Origin: DASQZT01 sp963728965
GTDB taxonomy: Bacteria > Acidobacteriota > Terriglobia > Bryobacterales > Bryobacteraceae
NCBI GenBank assembly: GCA_963728965.1
Contig: CAVSMH010000004.1
Location: 1 to 64,000, forward strand
Length of the DNA stretch: 64,000 bases
Reading direction: 5' to 3'
Below the pieces are notes generated by a model. That model ran no database searches. It saw only the letters and a list, made by a program, of their open reading frames with translations, and was not told the origin of the DNA. The position numbers were made by a program, and so were the translations under genes. Shown here piece after piece: positions 8,776 to 17,141 of this stretch (its first letter is position 1; every line of letters starts with the position of its first letter).

Positions 8776-9762
8776 TCAGCTTGCGCCGAGCCGCTCCTCA
8801 CCGCCGCCGACCGGCCTTGACAAGCTCACACTGGTCCGTTTTCTGACCCGGCGCCAGCGCAACGGATCAACCGCGAGCGGCACTGACCTCGCAGTCGCGA
8901 CGTCCACGAAGCCGCCATGATGGGAGATCTGGCCGTACCTGAACATGCGAGCGAGCAATGCCAGGGCGTGCTGCGCCAGCACGGTGTTAACGAAGCATTC
9001 CTGCCTCTCAAGCGCCTCAATCGCACTGCAGCTTGGCTCGTTGTCATCATCAAGGGCGAGATCGACGATTTCCGGGTAGAGCTCAGCCACTGTTCTCAAG
9101 CGCGTTCGCGATCGCTTGTTCCTCGCGTTCTGAGGCTCACCCAGCACGAATTGTCCACTCGAATGGCTATTGCCGAGATCGAGCCAGTAGCCCGCCGCGC
9201 TGACGCCTTCAGTGCTCTTGGCGATGATGGCGCGTGCCGCCCGCGTGTCCACACAACCCACCACGATGTACGGGCGCAAAGTCGCTTCGCCGGAGCCGGC
9301 ATAAGATGTCGCAAGCGTTTGTGCAGTCAGCGCGCGCGGAATGGCTTTCCAATTCAGTCCCCAGAAAAGGTTGATCCGGTTCACCATGACAACCCCCTTA
9401 TATAAGCCGATCTCTCCCCGGCTGAAGGGCTGGCGGACACAATTGAAGGGCGAAACCGTGTCAGCGTCCATCACGGTGACATGCAATCCATACGGGTGCC
9501 CTTGAACGAGCATAGCCTGGTGGATGTAGGGAAGCCCGCCCATGATACTGGTGCCTGTCCCGCCGCACCCACCTGAACCTGGGCGCGCCGCAACGGAACG
9601 GTCTCGGTAGGTCAGCACCCGAGCTCTCAAAGGGTAACAGACAATCCGAGCAGTACCAGTCACACCTCTTCGCACAGTTCTTCGGTCGTTTGGCCAGGGA
9701 CGTTTGCGTCGAACGTTTCCTCCGCGCCCGGAGCCCGGTAGTCGATTTAGGACGTCATCCAA
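8776..9762 (-). CDS. PRTRC system ThiF-family protein
   Basis: The product is an E1/ThiF-like Rossmann protein of the PRTRC cassette. The nucleotide-binding loop is GGCGGTG (64-70), followed by GLHVTVMDADTV with the acidic end of strand 2, NCVRQPFS, and the conserved NRINLFWGLNW segment. The C-terminal part carries HHGGFVDVAT. ThiF/E1 enzymes adenylate the C-terminus of ubiquitin-like proteins; no such partner is encoded in this window. The first ~55 residues do not look like the family, so the true start may lie downstream of 9762. The usual neighbours ParB-related, A, B and F are absent here. A divergent nuclease gene starts 100 bp away. Confidence 0.85.
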   Translation of the reverse strand: MDDVLNRLPGSGRGGNVRRKRPWPNDRRTVRRGVTGTARIVCYPLRARVLTYRDRSVAARPGSGGCGGTGTSIMGGLPYIHQAMLVQGHPYGLHVTVMDADTVSPFNCVRQPFSRGEIGLYKGVVMVNRINLFWGLNWKAIPRALTAQTLATSYAGSGEATLRPYIVVGCVDTRAARAIIAKSTEGVSAAGYWLDLGNSHSSGQFVLGEPQNARNKRSRTRLRTVAELYPEIVDLALDDDNEPSCSAIEALERQECFVNTVLAQHALALLARMFRYGQISHHGGFVDVATARSVPLAVDPLRWRRVRKRTSVSLSRPVGGGEERLGAS

Positions 9763-9861
9763 GTCTCGGCGAAATCATGCAGCACCAAGGAATGCTGATA
9801 CAATTTCGGTTGATTTCGTTTCGGTCTGCCTGAAGCGAGTTGGGATCGGCGGTAACGAGCG

Positions 9862-10962
9862 ATGGATCTTCGGGATCTCCTAATCCGGTGCGAACCTCGG
9901 GAAAAGGCGGGACCGAGGAGTGCAGATCGATTCGATTATCAAAAGGACTGGGCGATCTGCAGGCTGCTGATCCTGCACGAGTCCGGCGACGCGTACCTGA
10001 TCGCGTTTGACATTTTCGACGACGTGGTCGTCCTGAATTCGGCAGCCGAACCCGACAGCGTCTCCTTTTTCCAGGTCAAGACGCGCGAAAACCCGCCCAT
10101 GCGGTTGTCCGACATGCTCCGTCGGAAGAATGGCAAGAACGGGCCGTTGCCGTCTATGCTCGGCAAGCTTTATTTCAACAAGATCTCGTTTCCCGACCAC
10201 ACCCGAGCTCTGACCTTAGTTTCTAACGTGCCGTTTGACGTTGAGCTTTGCGACGGTGCCGCAAAGAGCACCAGCAAACACAGCTTATGCTGTAACGAGT
10301 TGAATCAAACATCCCGCGCCTTAGCTGCGCGCCAGCTCAAGGAAGAACACGCCCTGGCGGAGGAACCGGCCTTTGCAGATTTCACATACCTAGAAGTATC
10401 GGATCTGCCCCTGCGCGGACATGACACACATACCCGCGGCAAGTTGGCCGAGTTCCTTGAAAGGCTGAACCCGTCCGGGACGTTCAAGATATCTCTCGTG
10501 TACAGGACCATCGCTGATGAAGTCAAGCGCAAGAACAACTATCATGCCGAGGTCAATACGTTCGAGGCGTTTGTCCGTGAAAAGGCCATCGGGCGCGCGG
10601 CGTTCACCGAGATCCTGCGCCGAGTGGGTGCGTACGAGGACTTTGATGCCATGTGGGCTCGCGTCGAGGGCCGCCTGAACAGCGAAGGTGCGCCAGTATT
10701 CATGATCCGCAAGTTACGGGACGAATTTCGCAGGTTCGTGATTGACCGATTGTCCAAGACGGAATCGGCGTTTCAGCGCCTGGAAGGTTACATGGGGCGC
10801 CTGGTGGCCGCGGCCGAAGTGGAAGATGCAGGACCCGCGCTCCTCACATTGCTAGACTCCTTCGTCCAAGCGATCAGAGCCGACGCCCAGGCGGCAGACT
10901 ATCTCAGGTATGCAGACGATTACATAAAGGCGGTAGGGCTGGCGCTGCTATATGGCCAATGA
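9862..10962 (+). CDS. DUF4297/Cap4-type dsDNA nuclease (putative defence effector)
   Basis: This 366-residue protein has an N-terminal DUF4297-like restriction-endonuclease fold. Visible motifs are FDYQKDWA (24-31), the acidic strand LIAFDIFDDVVV (46-57) and FFQVKTRE (69-76), giving the PD-(D/E)xK-type D...QxK catalytic signature. Residues ~230-366 are alpha-helical and end YLRYADDYIKAVGLALLY, compatible with the C-terminal domain of ABC-three-component effectors. In Lamassu and CBASS systems this nuclease family degrades DNA when triggered. The next gene, 41 bases downstream, encodes a Rad50-like ATPase, the expected partner. It is divergent from the ThiF gene. Apparently intact. Confidence 0.8.
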   Translation: MDLRDLLIRCEPREKAGPRSADRFDYQKDWAICRLLILHESGDAYLIAFDIFDDVVVLNSAAEPDSVSFFQVKTRENPPMRLSDMLRRKNGKNGPLPSMLGKLYFNKISFPDHTRALTLVSNVPFDVELCDGAAKSTSKHSLCCNELNQTSRALAARQLKEEHALAEEPAFADFTYLEVSDLPLRGHDTHTRGKLAEFLERLNPSGTFKISLVYRTIADEVKRKNNYHAEVNTFEAFVREKAIGRAAFTEILRRVGAYEDFDAMWARVEGRLNSEGAPVFMIRKLRDEFRRFVIDRLSKTESAFQRLEGYMGRLVAAAEVEDAGPALLTLLDSFVQAIRADAQAADYLRYADDYIKAVGLALLYGQ

Positions 10963-11003
10963 GCGATATCGGCGGCTAATCAGGAATGTCCGGAGAAAAG
11001 CTC

Positions 11004-12692
11004 ATGAGACGCTTGCGTTTTCAAGAAGTACTCCTCCTGTCACGCACCGAAAAAGCGGCCAGGAGAGTGACACTCGACCCAAGCGTAACGATCATCCGCG
11101 GGGACAATGATACCGGGAAGTCCGCGCTGCTGAAGACGATCTACGCCACCTTCGGCGCGACCGCCGCCGTGGTCCATCCACGCTGGCAGGCCGCGGATGT
11201 GACTAGTCTCGTCAGGTTTACTGTCGACGAGGTACCGTACACTATCCTCCGGAGTGGCGGCTTCTACGCCGTGTTCGATCTCGATAAGCGCATCGTGCTC
11301 GCGACTGATGGGGTGCTCTCGGGCGTGGGCCCTTTTCTTTCCAATCTGCTGGACTACAAAATCGTGCTCACGAGCTCGCGGGGAGATACGGTACCGCCGC
11401 CGCCCCACCACTTCTTTTTGCCGTTCTACATCGATCAAGACGCCGGCTGGACCGCTAACTGGTCATCGTTCGGCCTCCTCGGACAGGTAAGAGACTGGCG
11501 GCGGAGCATCGTCGAGTTCCATACTGGAATCAGGCCTAACGAATACTATGTCACAAAGGCCAAGCTGGTGGCGGCGGCAAACGGGCTGCGGCAGGCCAGG
11601 TCAGAAGTGACGGTTATTGAACGCATGGTTTCGGAGGTGCGGCAAGACACTGTACCCACCTTCGACGTCGATATCGAATCATTCCAGCTACAATTGAAAG
11701 ACTTGCTCGCTGAATGCAACCTCCTCAAGCAGGTTGAGGAGCAGTTGGCAAGCCGATTGAACGAGTTATACAGTCGGCGGTACACGCTGCAAACGCAACT
11801 TGTTGTCGCCGAGGCTTCCCTGAAGGAGGTATCGAAGGATTACCGGTTCGCGACGGAACAGCTTCCTGAATCTGAGGTCGAATGCCCGACGTGCGGAGCA
11901 GTTTACGCCAACTCGTTCGCCGAGCGTTTGGCGATAGCTCAGGATGAGGATCGACTTTCCGACCTGATCCTTCACTTGCGGGCAGAACTGACCACTACGG
12001 AGGCGCAAATCGCGGAACTGAGCGCGGAGCACAGCAACAGGCGCTCCGAGATTCAGCGAATCAGCGCACTTCTCGACCAACGGCATGGTGAGGTTACCGT
12101 CCGCACGCTGATCCAGAGCGAAGGTAAGAAGGAAGTCAATATCCTCCTGCGCGACAAGATGGCGGCCGCATTGGAACGGGTCACACGGGAGGACGCAACC
12201 GTCAACACGCTGAAGGCACAGATCAAGGATCTGGACGATCCTGATCGACGATCTCAGATTCTGGACCAATACCGCTCGCTCATGCGTTCCTATCTGAACG
12301 AATTAAAGGTGTACACCCTTCGAGAGCAGAACTACCGCGACATAGCGGGAAACATATCCGAGACAGGCAGCGATCTTCCGCGTGCTCTGCTCGCTTATTA
12401 TTTCAGTATTCTAAACGTGATCGAGGACCGGTCCACCTCGACGTTCTGTCCCATCGTCGTCGACTCGCCGAATCAGCAGGGCCAGGATCGGGATAGCCTA
12501 ACGTCTATGCTCCAGTTCATTCGTGATCGGAGACCGACATCCTCGCAATTAATCCTCGCCATCGAAGAGCCGTGGGGTGTGGATTTCGGCGGGTCGGTTA
12601 TTGAGCTGACGAACAAGTACAGACTGCTTCAGGAAAATGCCTATGACGATGTAAGTGGTATAGGACTAAACCGCTGCGCGGTAGACGCGTAG
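11004..12692 (+). CDS. Rad50/SMC-like coiled-coil ATPase, Lamassu LmuB/ABC-3C type
   Basis: Numbered from the in-frame ATG at 10986, the Walker A is GDNDTGKS (39-46). A family-like block LPFYIDQDAGW (145-155) follows, then long helices (190-290) and a zinc-hook-like CPTC (300-303), a second helical arm (315-455), a signature-like GSDLPRALLAYY (461-472) and Walker B VVDSPNQQGQD (491-501), then QLILAIEE. This is the layout of a small Rad50/LmuB protein that senses DNA and controls a nuclease. I prefer the ATG at 11004, which has GGAG about 10 bases upstream, to 10986. The last ~12 residues (GIGLNRCAVDA) may be altered, since the IS91-type element begins shortly downstream; all ATPase motifs precede that point. 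Confidence 0.82.
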   Translation: MRRLRFQEVLLLSRTEKAARRVTLDPSVTIIRGDNDTGKSALLKTIYATFGATAAVVHPRWQAADVTSLVRFTVDEVPYTILRSGGFYAVFDLDKRIVLATDGVLSGVGPFLSNLLDYKIVLTSSRGDTVPPPPHHFFLPFYIDQDAGWTANWSSFGLLGQVRDWRRSIVEFHTGIRPNEYYVTKAKLVAAANGLRQARSEVTVIERMVSEVRQDTVPTFDVDIESFQLQLKDLLAECNLLKQVEEQLASRLNELYSRRYTLQTQLVVAEASLKEVSKDYRFATEQLPESEVECPTCGAVYANSFAERLAIAQDEDRLSDLILHLRAELTTTEAQIAELSAEHSNRRSEIQRISALLDQRHGEVTVRTLIQSEGKKEVNILLRDKMAAALERVTREDATVNTLKAQIKDLDDPDRRSQILDQYRSLMRSYLNELKVYTLREQNYRDIAGNISETGSDLPRALLAYYFSILNVIEDRSTSTFCPIVVDSPNQQGQDRDSLTSMLQFIRDRRPTSSQLILAIEEPWGVDFGGSVIELTNKYRLLQENAYDDVSGIGLNRCAVDA

Positions 12693-12815
12693 CGCGGCCA
12701 GTCGAACGCAATAAGCTCTCGCTGTTGTACTTGGCCCCTGCCTTCCGCTGAGAACTCCTACGCGAAAGCATGGAAGTGCTGCTTGCAGCAATTCCATTTC
12801 GTTAAGGAGCCTTCT

Positions 12816-13697
12816 ATGACATCCCTTCGGCAACGCATGACCGAAGACATGCAGGTGCGGAATCTCGCCCTGAACACCCAAACTTCCTACGTGCAACAGG
12901 TGTCGCTGTTCGCGCGTCATTTCGATAAATCACCGGAACTATTGGGCGCCGAGGACATCCGGGCCTACCAGGTCTACTTGACCAATGAAAAAAAGCTGGC
13001 GCCCGGCTCCGTCCTCATCGCCGTCGCCGCCTTGCGGTTTCTCTACAAGGTTTCTCTCAAGAAGGACTGGAGCTTCGAGGACGTCATCCCAGCGCCGAAG
13101 AAGCCGCAGCGGCTGCCGGTAGTTCTGAGCCCGGAGGAGGTCCTCCACTTTCTGGGTTGTGTGGGCAGCACCAAGCATCGGGCGATTCTGACTACCTGCT
13201 ATGCCGCCGGCCTGCGCATCTCCGAAGCTATCCGTTTGAAACCAGCCCACATTGATAGTCAGCGAATGGTCATTCGTGTCGAACAGGGCAAAGGCCAGAA
13301 GGATCGTTACGTGATGCTGTCTCCCAAACTGCTGGAGACGCTTCGTAGCTACTTTCGGGCCGTGCGACCGCAGGGTTGGCTGTTCCAAGGTGATGTGAGC
13401 GGCCAACCAATCACCAGAAATTCCGTCGAACTGGCCTGCCAGAAGGCTCGGCGGCTCTCTGGCATTCGTAAGCCGATTACTCCCCATTCGCTGAGGCACG
13501 GATTCGCAGTCCATTTACTGGAATCGGGAACTGACGTTCGCACCATTCAACTGCTGCTCGGGCACCGCAGCCTGGCCACCACGGCCCGGTACCTGCGAAT
13601 CGCCACCAGTAAGGTCTGTTCCACCTCCAGTCCGCTCGACCTGCTCCCGCATCCCATTGTCGTTGAGTCTGTTCCCGCCCCGCCTCAGCACTTCTGA
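12816..13697 (+). CDS. Tyrosine recombinase paired with IS91-type transposase
   Basis: This 293-residue XerC/integron-integrase-like recombinase has a SAM-like N-terminal domain (residues 1-90) and a catalytic domain with R134 (AGLRISEAI), K159/K162, H224 and R227 (HSLRHGF), H250 (LLLGHRSL) and Y259 (TARYLRI). The start at 12816 is set by AAGGAG 6 bases upstream; 12783 is also open. Its stop is 11 bases before the IS91-type transposase, so they form an operon. Such pairs recur in IS91-family elements, where the recombinase may resolve or integrate transposition intermediates (inference). A small GCTGC/GCAGC hairpin lies just upstream at about 12780. Confidence 0.9.
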   Translation: MTSLRQRMTEDMQVRNLALNTQTSYVQQVSLFARHFDKSPELLGAEDIRAYQVYLTNEKKLAPGSVLIAVAALRFLYKVSLKKDWSFEDVIPAPKKPQRLPVVLSPEEVLHFLGCVGSTKHRAILTTCYAAGLRISEAIRLKPAHIDSQRMVIRVEQGKGQKDRYVMLSPKLLETLRSYFRAVRPQGWLFQGDVSGQPITRNSVELACQKARRLSGIRKPITPHSLRHGFAVHLLESGTDVRTIQLLLGHRSLATTARYLRIATSKVCSTSSPLDLLPHPIVVESVPAPPQHF

Positions 13698-13708
13698 GCG
13701 CCGGGCCC

Positions 13709-14899
13709 ATGGACCGCCCCAGACTGGAAGTGGCGGATGTGTTCCGCCAATACGGTGAAGCCTATCGAGAGAAGTATGGCGCGTCGATGTCGACAGCGCA
13801 GCGGCGCGTCATGACGGCCATCGAGGTGTGCCGAACGGCAGCTCTCGGTGGACAAATTGAGCAGTGCGATCAGTGCGGCCACCAGCGCATCTGTTACCGG
13901 TCCTGCCGGAATCGTCATTGCCCAAAGTGTCAATCGTTGGCCCGCATGGAGTGGATCCAACGCCGCCAAGCCGAACTTCTCGATTGCGAATACTTCCACG
14001 TGGTCTTCACGGTGCCGGAAGAGATTGCGGCCATTGCCTACCAAAATAAGGAGGTGGTGTACCGCATTCTCTTTCGGGCCACCGCCGAAACCTTGCGGTG
14101 CATCGCCGCCGACCCGAAACACCTTGGCGCCGAGATCGGTTTTTTCGCCGTGCTCCACAGTTGGGGATCCAACTTGCTGCACCACCCGCATCTCCACTGC
14201 GTCGTTCCCGGCGGCGGACTCTCGCCAGACGGCAACCGGTGGATCGCCTGCAAGCCGGGCTTCTTTTTGCCGGTACGTGTGTTGTCGCACCGGTTCCGCC
14301 GCCTCTTCCTCGAGTATCTCCAGAACGCTTTCGATGGCGGCAAGTTGCTGTTCTTCAACGCTCTGACATACCTCCGGGATCGCCGCCAGTTCGCCCGTTA
14401 CCTGGTGCCGCTGCGAAAAATGAAATGGGTCGTCTACGCCAAGCGCCCGTTCGCCGGACCCCAGCAGGTGCTGGACTATGTCGGCCGCTATACCCATCGG
14501 GTGGCAATCTCGAACAATCGCCTGCTGGATATCGAAGACGGTCACGTGCGGTTTCAATGGAAAGACTATCGCGACAAGGGCCGGCAGAAAACGATGACAC
14601 TGTCGGCCGAGGAGTTCATCCGCCGGTTTCTTCTCCATGCTTTACCGGACGGTTTCCAGCGCATTCGCTACTACGGATTCTTCGGCAATCGCTACCGGCA
14701 AGAGAAACTGGCACGGTGCCGACAATTGTTGGGCATGGAACCCCCTGCAGCCCTTCCGGCACCGCAAGACTATCGGGATCAGCATGAGGAACTCACCGGT
14801 ATCTCGTTGCGCGAGTGCCCGGTCTGCCATCGCGGGCGCATGGTCCTTGTTGAGGCAGTAGCACTGGGTAATTCACCGGCTATCAAGGACACCTCATGA
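13709..14899 (+). CDS. IS91-family transposase (HUH/Y2 rolling-circle type)
   Basis: This 396-residue transposase has an N-terminal zinc-binding cluster (C53, C56, C66, C71, C74; RSCRNRHCPKCQ). The HUH metal motif is HPHLH (159-163). Two tyrosines four residues apart, Y257 and Y261 (DYVGRYTHR), correspond in spacing to the catalytic pair of IS91 (Y249/Y253 from memory of the family). A C-terminal CPVC pair is near residue 370. Members nick and replicate one strand by a rolling-circle mechanism. Length matches the family (about 400). It is coupled to the upstream recombinase gene. Confidence 0.92.
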   Translation: MDRPRLEVADVFRQYGEAYREKYGASMSTAQRRVMTAIEVCRTAALGGQIEQCDQCGHQRICYRSCRNRHCPKCQSLARMEWIQRRQAELLDCEYFHVVFTVPEEIAAIAYQNKEVVYRILFRATAETLRCIAADPKHLGAEIGFFAVLHSWGSNLLHHPHLHCVVPGGGLSPDGNRWIACKPGFFLPVRVLSHRFRRLFLEYLQNAFDGGKLLFFNALTYLRDRRQFARYLVPLRKMKWVVYAKRPFAGPQQVLDYVGRYTHRVAISNNRLLDIEDGHVRFQWKDYRDKGRQKTMTLSAEEFIRRFLLHALPDGFQRIRYYGFFGNRYRQEKLARCRQLLGMEPPAALPAPQDYRDQHEELTGISLRECPVCHRGRMVLVEAVALGNSPAIKDTS

Positions 14900-15165
14900 T
14901 CCGCGTGCCTACAATCCCCAAATCGCGCTCGGCCCGTGTTCGACGCCACGAACGCTCCGGGAAAACCTTGTCTTCCACCTACCTGGATCGCAGGTTGCCA
15001 CGTCGATATCATCGACTGGAACATCTCGCCTCCCTCAAACTGGTGGTATCTCTCTACAAAACCTCCACAGTTCGATTCTCCAGCAGGCCTACTCATTTCG
15101 GGCCCAAGCACTCTGAACCATTCAACACCCATAGGGCCGGCATCCTACCGCGGTTTAGTCCAATC

Positions 15166-15245
15166 CATTTTTAGCTCACCGCCGCGGCCCTCAGCTTCTG
15201 CGCCTTTCACCGGCTGCCTACGGCCGCGCCGCTAAGCTAAAAATG
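15166..15245. repeat. Large imperfect inverted repeat, possible IS91-type terminus or fold-back site
   Basis: An 11-bp perfect inverted repeat (CATTTTTAGCT at 15166-15176, AGCTAAAAATG at 15235-15245) flanks a GC-rich centre that pairs further: the outer 22 bases of each arm agree at 19 positions. The structure spans 80 bp with a loop of about 34 bases. It lies at the end of the non-coding tail behind the IS91-type transposase and before an IS1182-like remnant. Otherwise 14900-15571 shows no gene. Confidence 0.65.
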
Positions 15246-15571
15246 CTCTGCATTGTGACACCGCTACTTACGAGGGCATTGAGGTAGCACAGCCGCCCAG
15301 GGCACGGACTTATAGCGTCGATTCGGTTTGACATCCCGAGGAGCCGAAGAGGACATCCCCCGTAGGTCTTCCCTTTTGGAAGCGTAGATCTCACACTGGT
15401 GCGGCTCGAACAGCGCCCTAATGCTTTGGGAACTCCGTCTCACCCGCTTTTGGCCGTTACCTAGATTTAGGAGCGTCCGGTTTATCGGACTGCGGTCCGA
15501 CAAGAGAGGGGGATGTGCGGCACGAGCAGAGCCGTTAGAACGCCTCGTCGTCCGCGCGGCCGGGTTGGGGA

Positions 15572-15920
15572 CTGTCCGCCACGCGATTCCTCGCTCCGAA
15601 TCGAGGCCCTCAAAAAAACCGATCAGTAGCGATCGGAAGTAGACCCCCGGCGCCATGCTGGGCCGACCGTATACGCTGTCTTTGTAAAACTTCCGGCACA
15701 GCCGCTCCACCTTGGCATCGAAAGCGTGCCCGTCCAGAATCTGATTCAAGCGGTCGTAGAAGACATTGGCTGGTGTCTCGACCACATCGCTGGTTGCGAT
15801 CCACAGATCCTGTTGCCGCTCCCGCTTCCGCCGCGTTCCCATTGCCATATCCAATAGACGCTCAAAACATTTACGAGGTCACATGTTTTTATTCGCCCGT
15901 CTCACTATTACCACAGGCCG
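15572..15920 (-). pseudogene. 5' remnant of IS1182-like transposase element
   Basis: Minus-strand sequence from 15920 inwards is nearly identical to the first ~350 bp of the element at 28864-30363. It contains the terminal repeat (CGGCCTGTGG here, CAGCCTGTGG there), the same leader, and the transposase start (ATG ending at 15848). It encodes the first ~80 residues and breaks off after the codons for GIAWRT at about 15572. One visible difference is HAFD for HDFD. At the homopolymer it has seven T, keeping FFEGLDSERG in frame, where the complete copy has eight. CTAG sits immediately outside the terminus (15921-15924). Confidence 0.85.
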
Positions 15921-15924
15921 CTAG

Positions 15925-16258
15925 AGCCTGGATGACTCATCCACGTAGGCTCTGGGTGGGAGTTGGCCCAAATCACCCACCATGTGCATCTAGAACAGAA
16001 TCGTTTAGGAGGCAGGATGATACGCAGGACTAACCTTCTGCTTCTTGTTACCTGAACACGAGAAGCATTCCGAACGCCCGCGGCGCTCGGTTGATGTCAT
16101 TCAGAGTTGAGTAGGTCAGTTCGAGTTTCGCTGCTTGATCGTCCTCCCGAGAGTCCGGTCCCGCCGAGTCCCCCGCCGAAGTCACTTGCTTCGTTGCATT
16201 TGGCATCAGCGCATGAATTTCTATGCGCGGAGATCGAAAGGACCAGCGGGAACTTCTG
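15925..16258. other. Gene-free stretch
   Basis: This 334-bp stretch separates an IS1182-like terminus from an IS1380 remnant. I see no credible open frame, repeat or hairpin that stands out. It probably consists of decayed sequence between old insertions. Confidence 0.5.
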
Positions 16259-16537
16259 TCAGCGCAGGGCCGGCAGCATCACGGGTGCATAACCGTTGGC
16301 GCGCGGTGCAATCCGGCGCAACCGGTCCATCAACCGCTCGAACATACCCTTCTCCTCGTAGTGGTCGCTGTAGCTTACCCCAGTGCGGCCGGCGTGCCGC
16401 CAGATCTTGGCTGCTACGAACAGGAAGCGGAGCCGCGAAGTCGCCAGAGTCGTGTGCCGGAGTGCGGTGGCGTCGGCCTGCGGCTCGCGGTTGAACAGCA
16501 TCAGCCAGCAGTTCAGGTTGTACGCCAGATTCATTGT
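16259..16537 (-). pseudogene. IS1380-family transposase C-terminal remnant
   Basis: The minus strand encodes about 92 residues beginning MNLAYNLNCWLMLFNRE and continuing TTLATSRLRFLFVAAKIWRH and SYSDHYEEKGMFERLMDRL. This is the characteristic C-terminal end of IS1380-family DDE transposases, with a natural stop at 16259. The upstream catalytic two-thirds are missing; the preceding residues in the open frame do not match. It was probably cut when the sequence downstream at 16560 was joined. Confidence 0.8.
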
Positions 16538-16571
16538 CCTATGCCTAATAGTCGGCCGCACCTTCTTCGTT

Positions 16572-16868
16572 AAGACCGGACAACTCGTGTACGGTTGGTC
16601 CGCCACTCCCGCCATCGCTGCAATTGGACTCGCCTTGGTTTATCTTCTGGGTGGTTATTATGCGGCAAGTATTGCAAGGAGGCGAGAGTTCACTGCCGGG
16701 CTCGGCCTTGCGGCTACCGTCGCTGTAGCGCTGATTATCAGAGATCAGCTCTATCTTGGCAAGTTCAGTCTGATTCCCGTGTTAGCGAATCTCCTCGTAC
16801 CATTTGTTAGCATAACCATCGGAGCGACACTTAGAAGAAGCCTCGCGTCAAAGCTTAATCAGCCGTGA
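16572..16868 (+). pseudogene. C-terminal fragment of an integral membrane protein
   Basis: The plus frame encodes about 98 residues with three hydrophobic segments: AIAAIGLALVYLLGGYYAA, LGLAATVAVALI and SLIPVLANLLVPFVSITIG. It ends in a positively charged tail at a stop at 16868. The upstream part of the open frame (from 16383) overlaps the IS1380 remnant and is not convincing, so the start of this gene is lost. I do not recognise the family; it may be a small permease-like or DUF membrane protein cut by the IS1380 element. Confidence 0.45.
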
Positions 16869-16975
16869 GCTGCCAAACGAGTCAGAATGGATCGCGGTAG
16901 TGGAGATCGGCTGTCAACGTTCGAGGTGTCGGCCTGCACTCCTGTTAGCGGCGGGATGTGCGGATCCGGTCCCTC

Positions 16976-17141
16976 TCAGAACACGAACCTTGCCGCCAAC
17001 TCCGCCTGCTGCAAGTTCGCCGCCCCGAGAATCTTGCCGAAGTTGGGCGACGTGGCGTTGGTCTGATTGCCGCCCGCGCTCACCTGCCCGCTGGCCGAAC
17101 CCAGGTTCTCCGTGGCGAACAGGTTGATACCTGCCCGATGA
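16976..17141 (-). pseudogene. C-terminal end of an Oar-like TonB-dependent outer-membrane protein
   Basis: The minus frame reads INLFATENLGSASGQVSAGG, then TSPNFGKILGAANLQQAEL and ends AARFVF before a TGA at 16976-16978. This is the typical last beta-strand region of acidobacterial carboxypeptidase-regulatory-like TonB receptors, with a terminal aromatic residue for BAM recognition. Only about 55 residues remain. The rest of the barrel is missing. Confidence 0.7.

Larger units (their letters stand above)
12816..15245 (+). mobile_element. IS91-type element with accessory recombinase (ends uncertain)
   Basis: The two-gene unit (recombinase plus HUH transposase) followed by a 350-bp non-coding tail that ends in a large hairpin fits an IS91-family rolling-circle element. 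IS91 relatives have no inverted repeats or target duplications but have a replication origin with a hairpin downstream of the transposase. The left end should lie between the ATPase stop and the recombinase start (12693-12815); I could not fix it. Confidence 0.5.

Noticed and set aside
3337..9273. GATGTACGG at 3337-3345 and 9265-9273 as Tn554-like core att sites
   Set aside because: Both copies encode the same Pro-Tyr-Ile codons in ThiF-type sequence but at non-homologous positions; a 9-bp match is likely chance.
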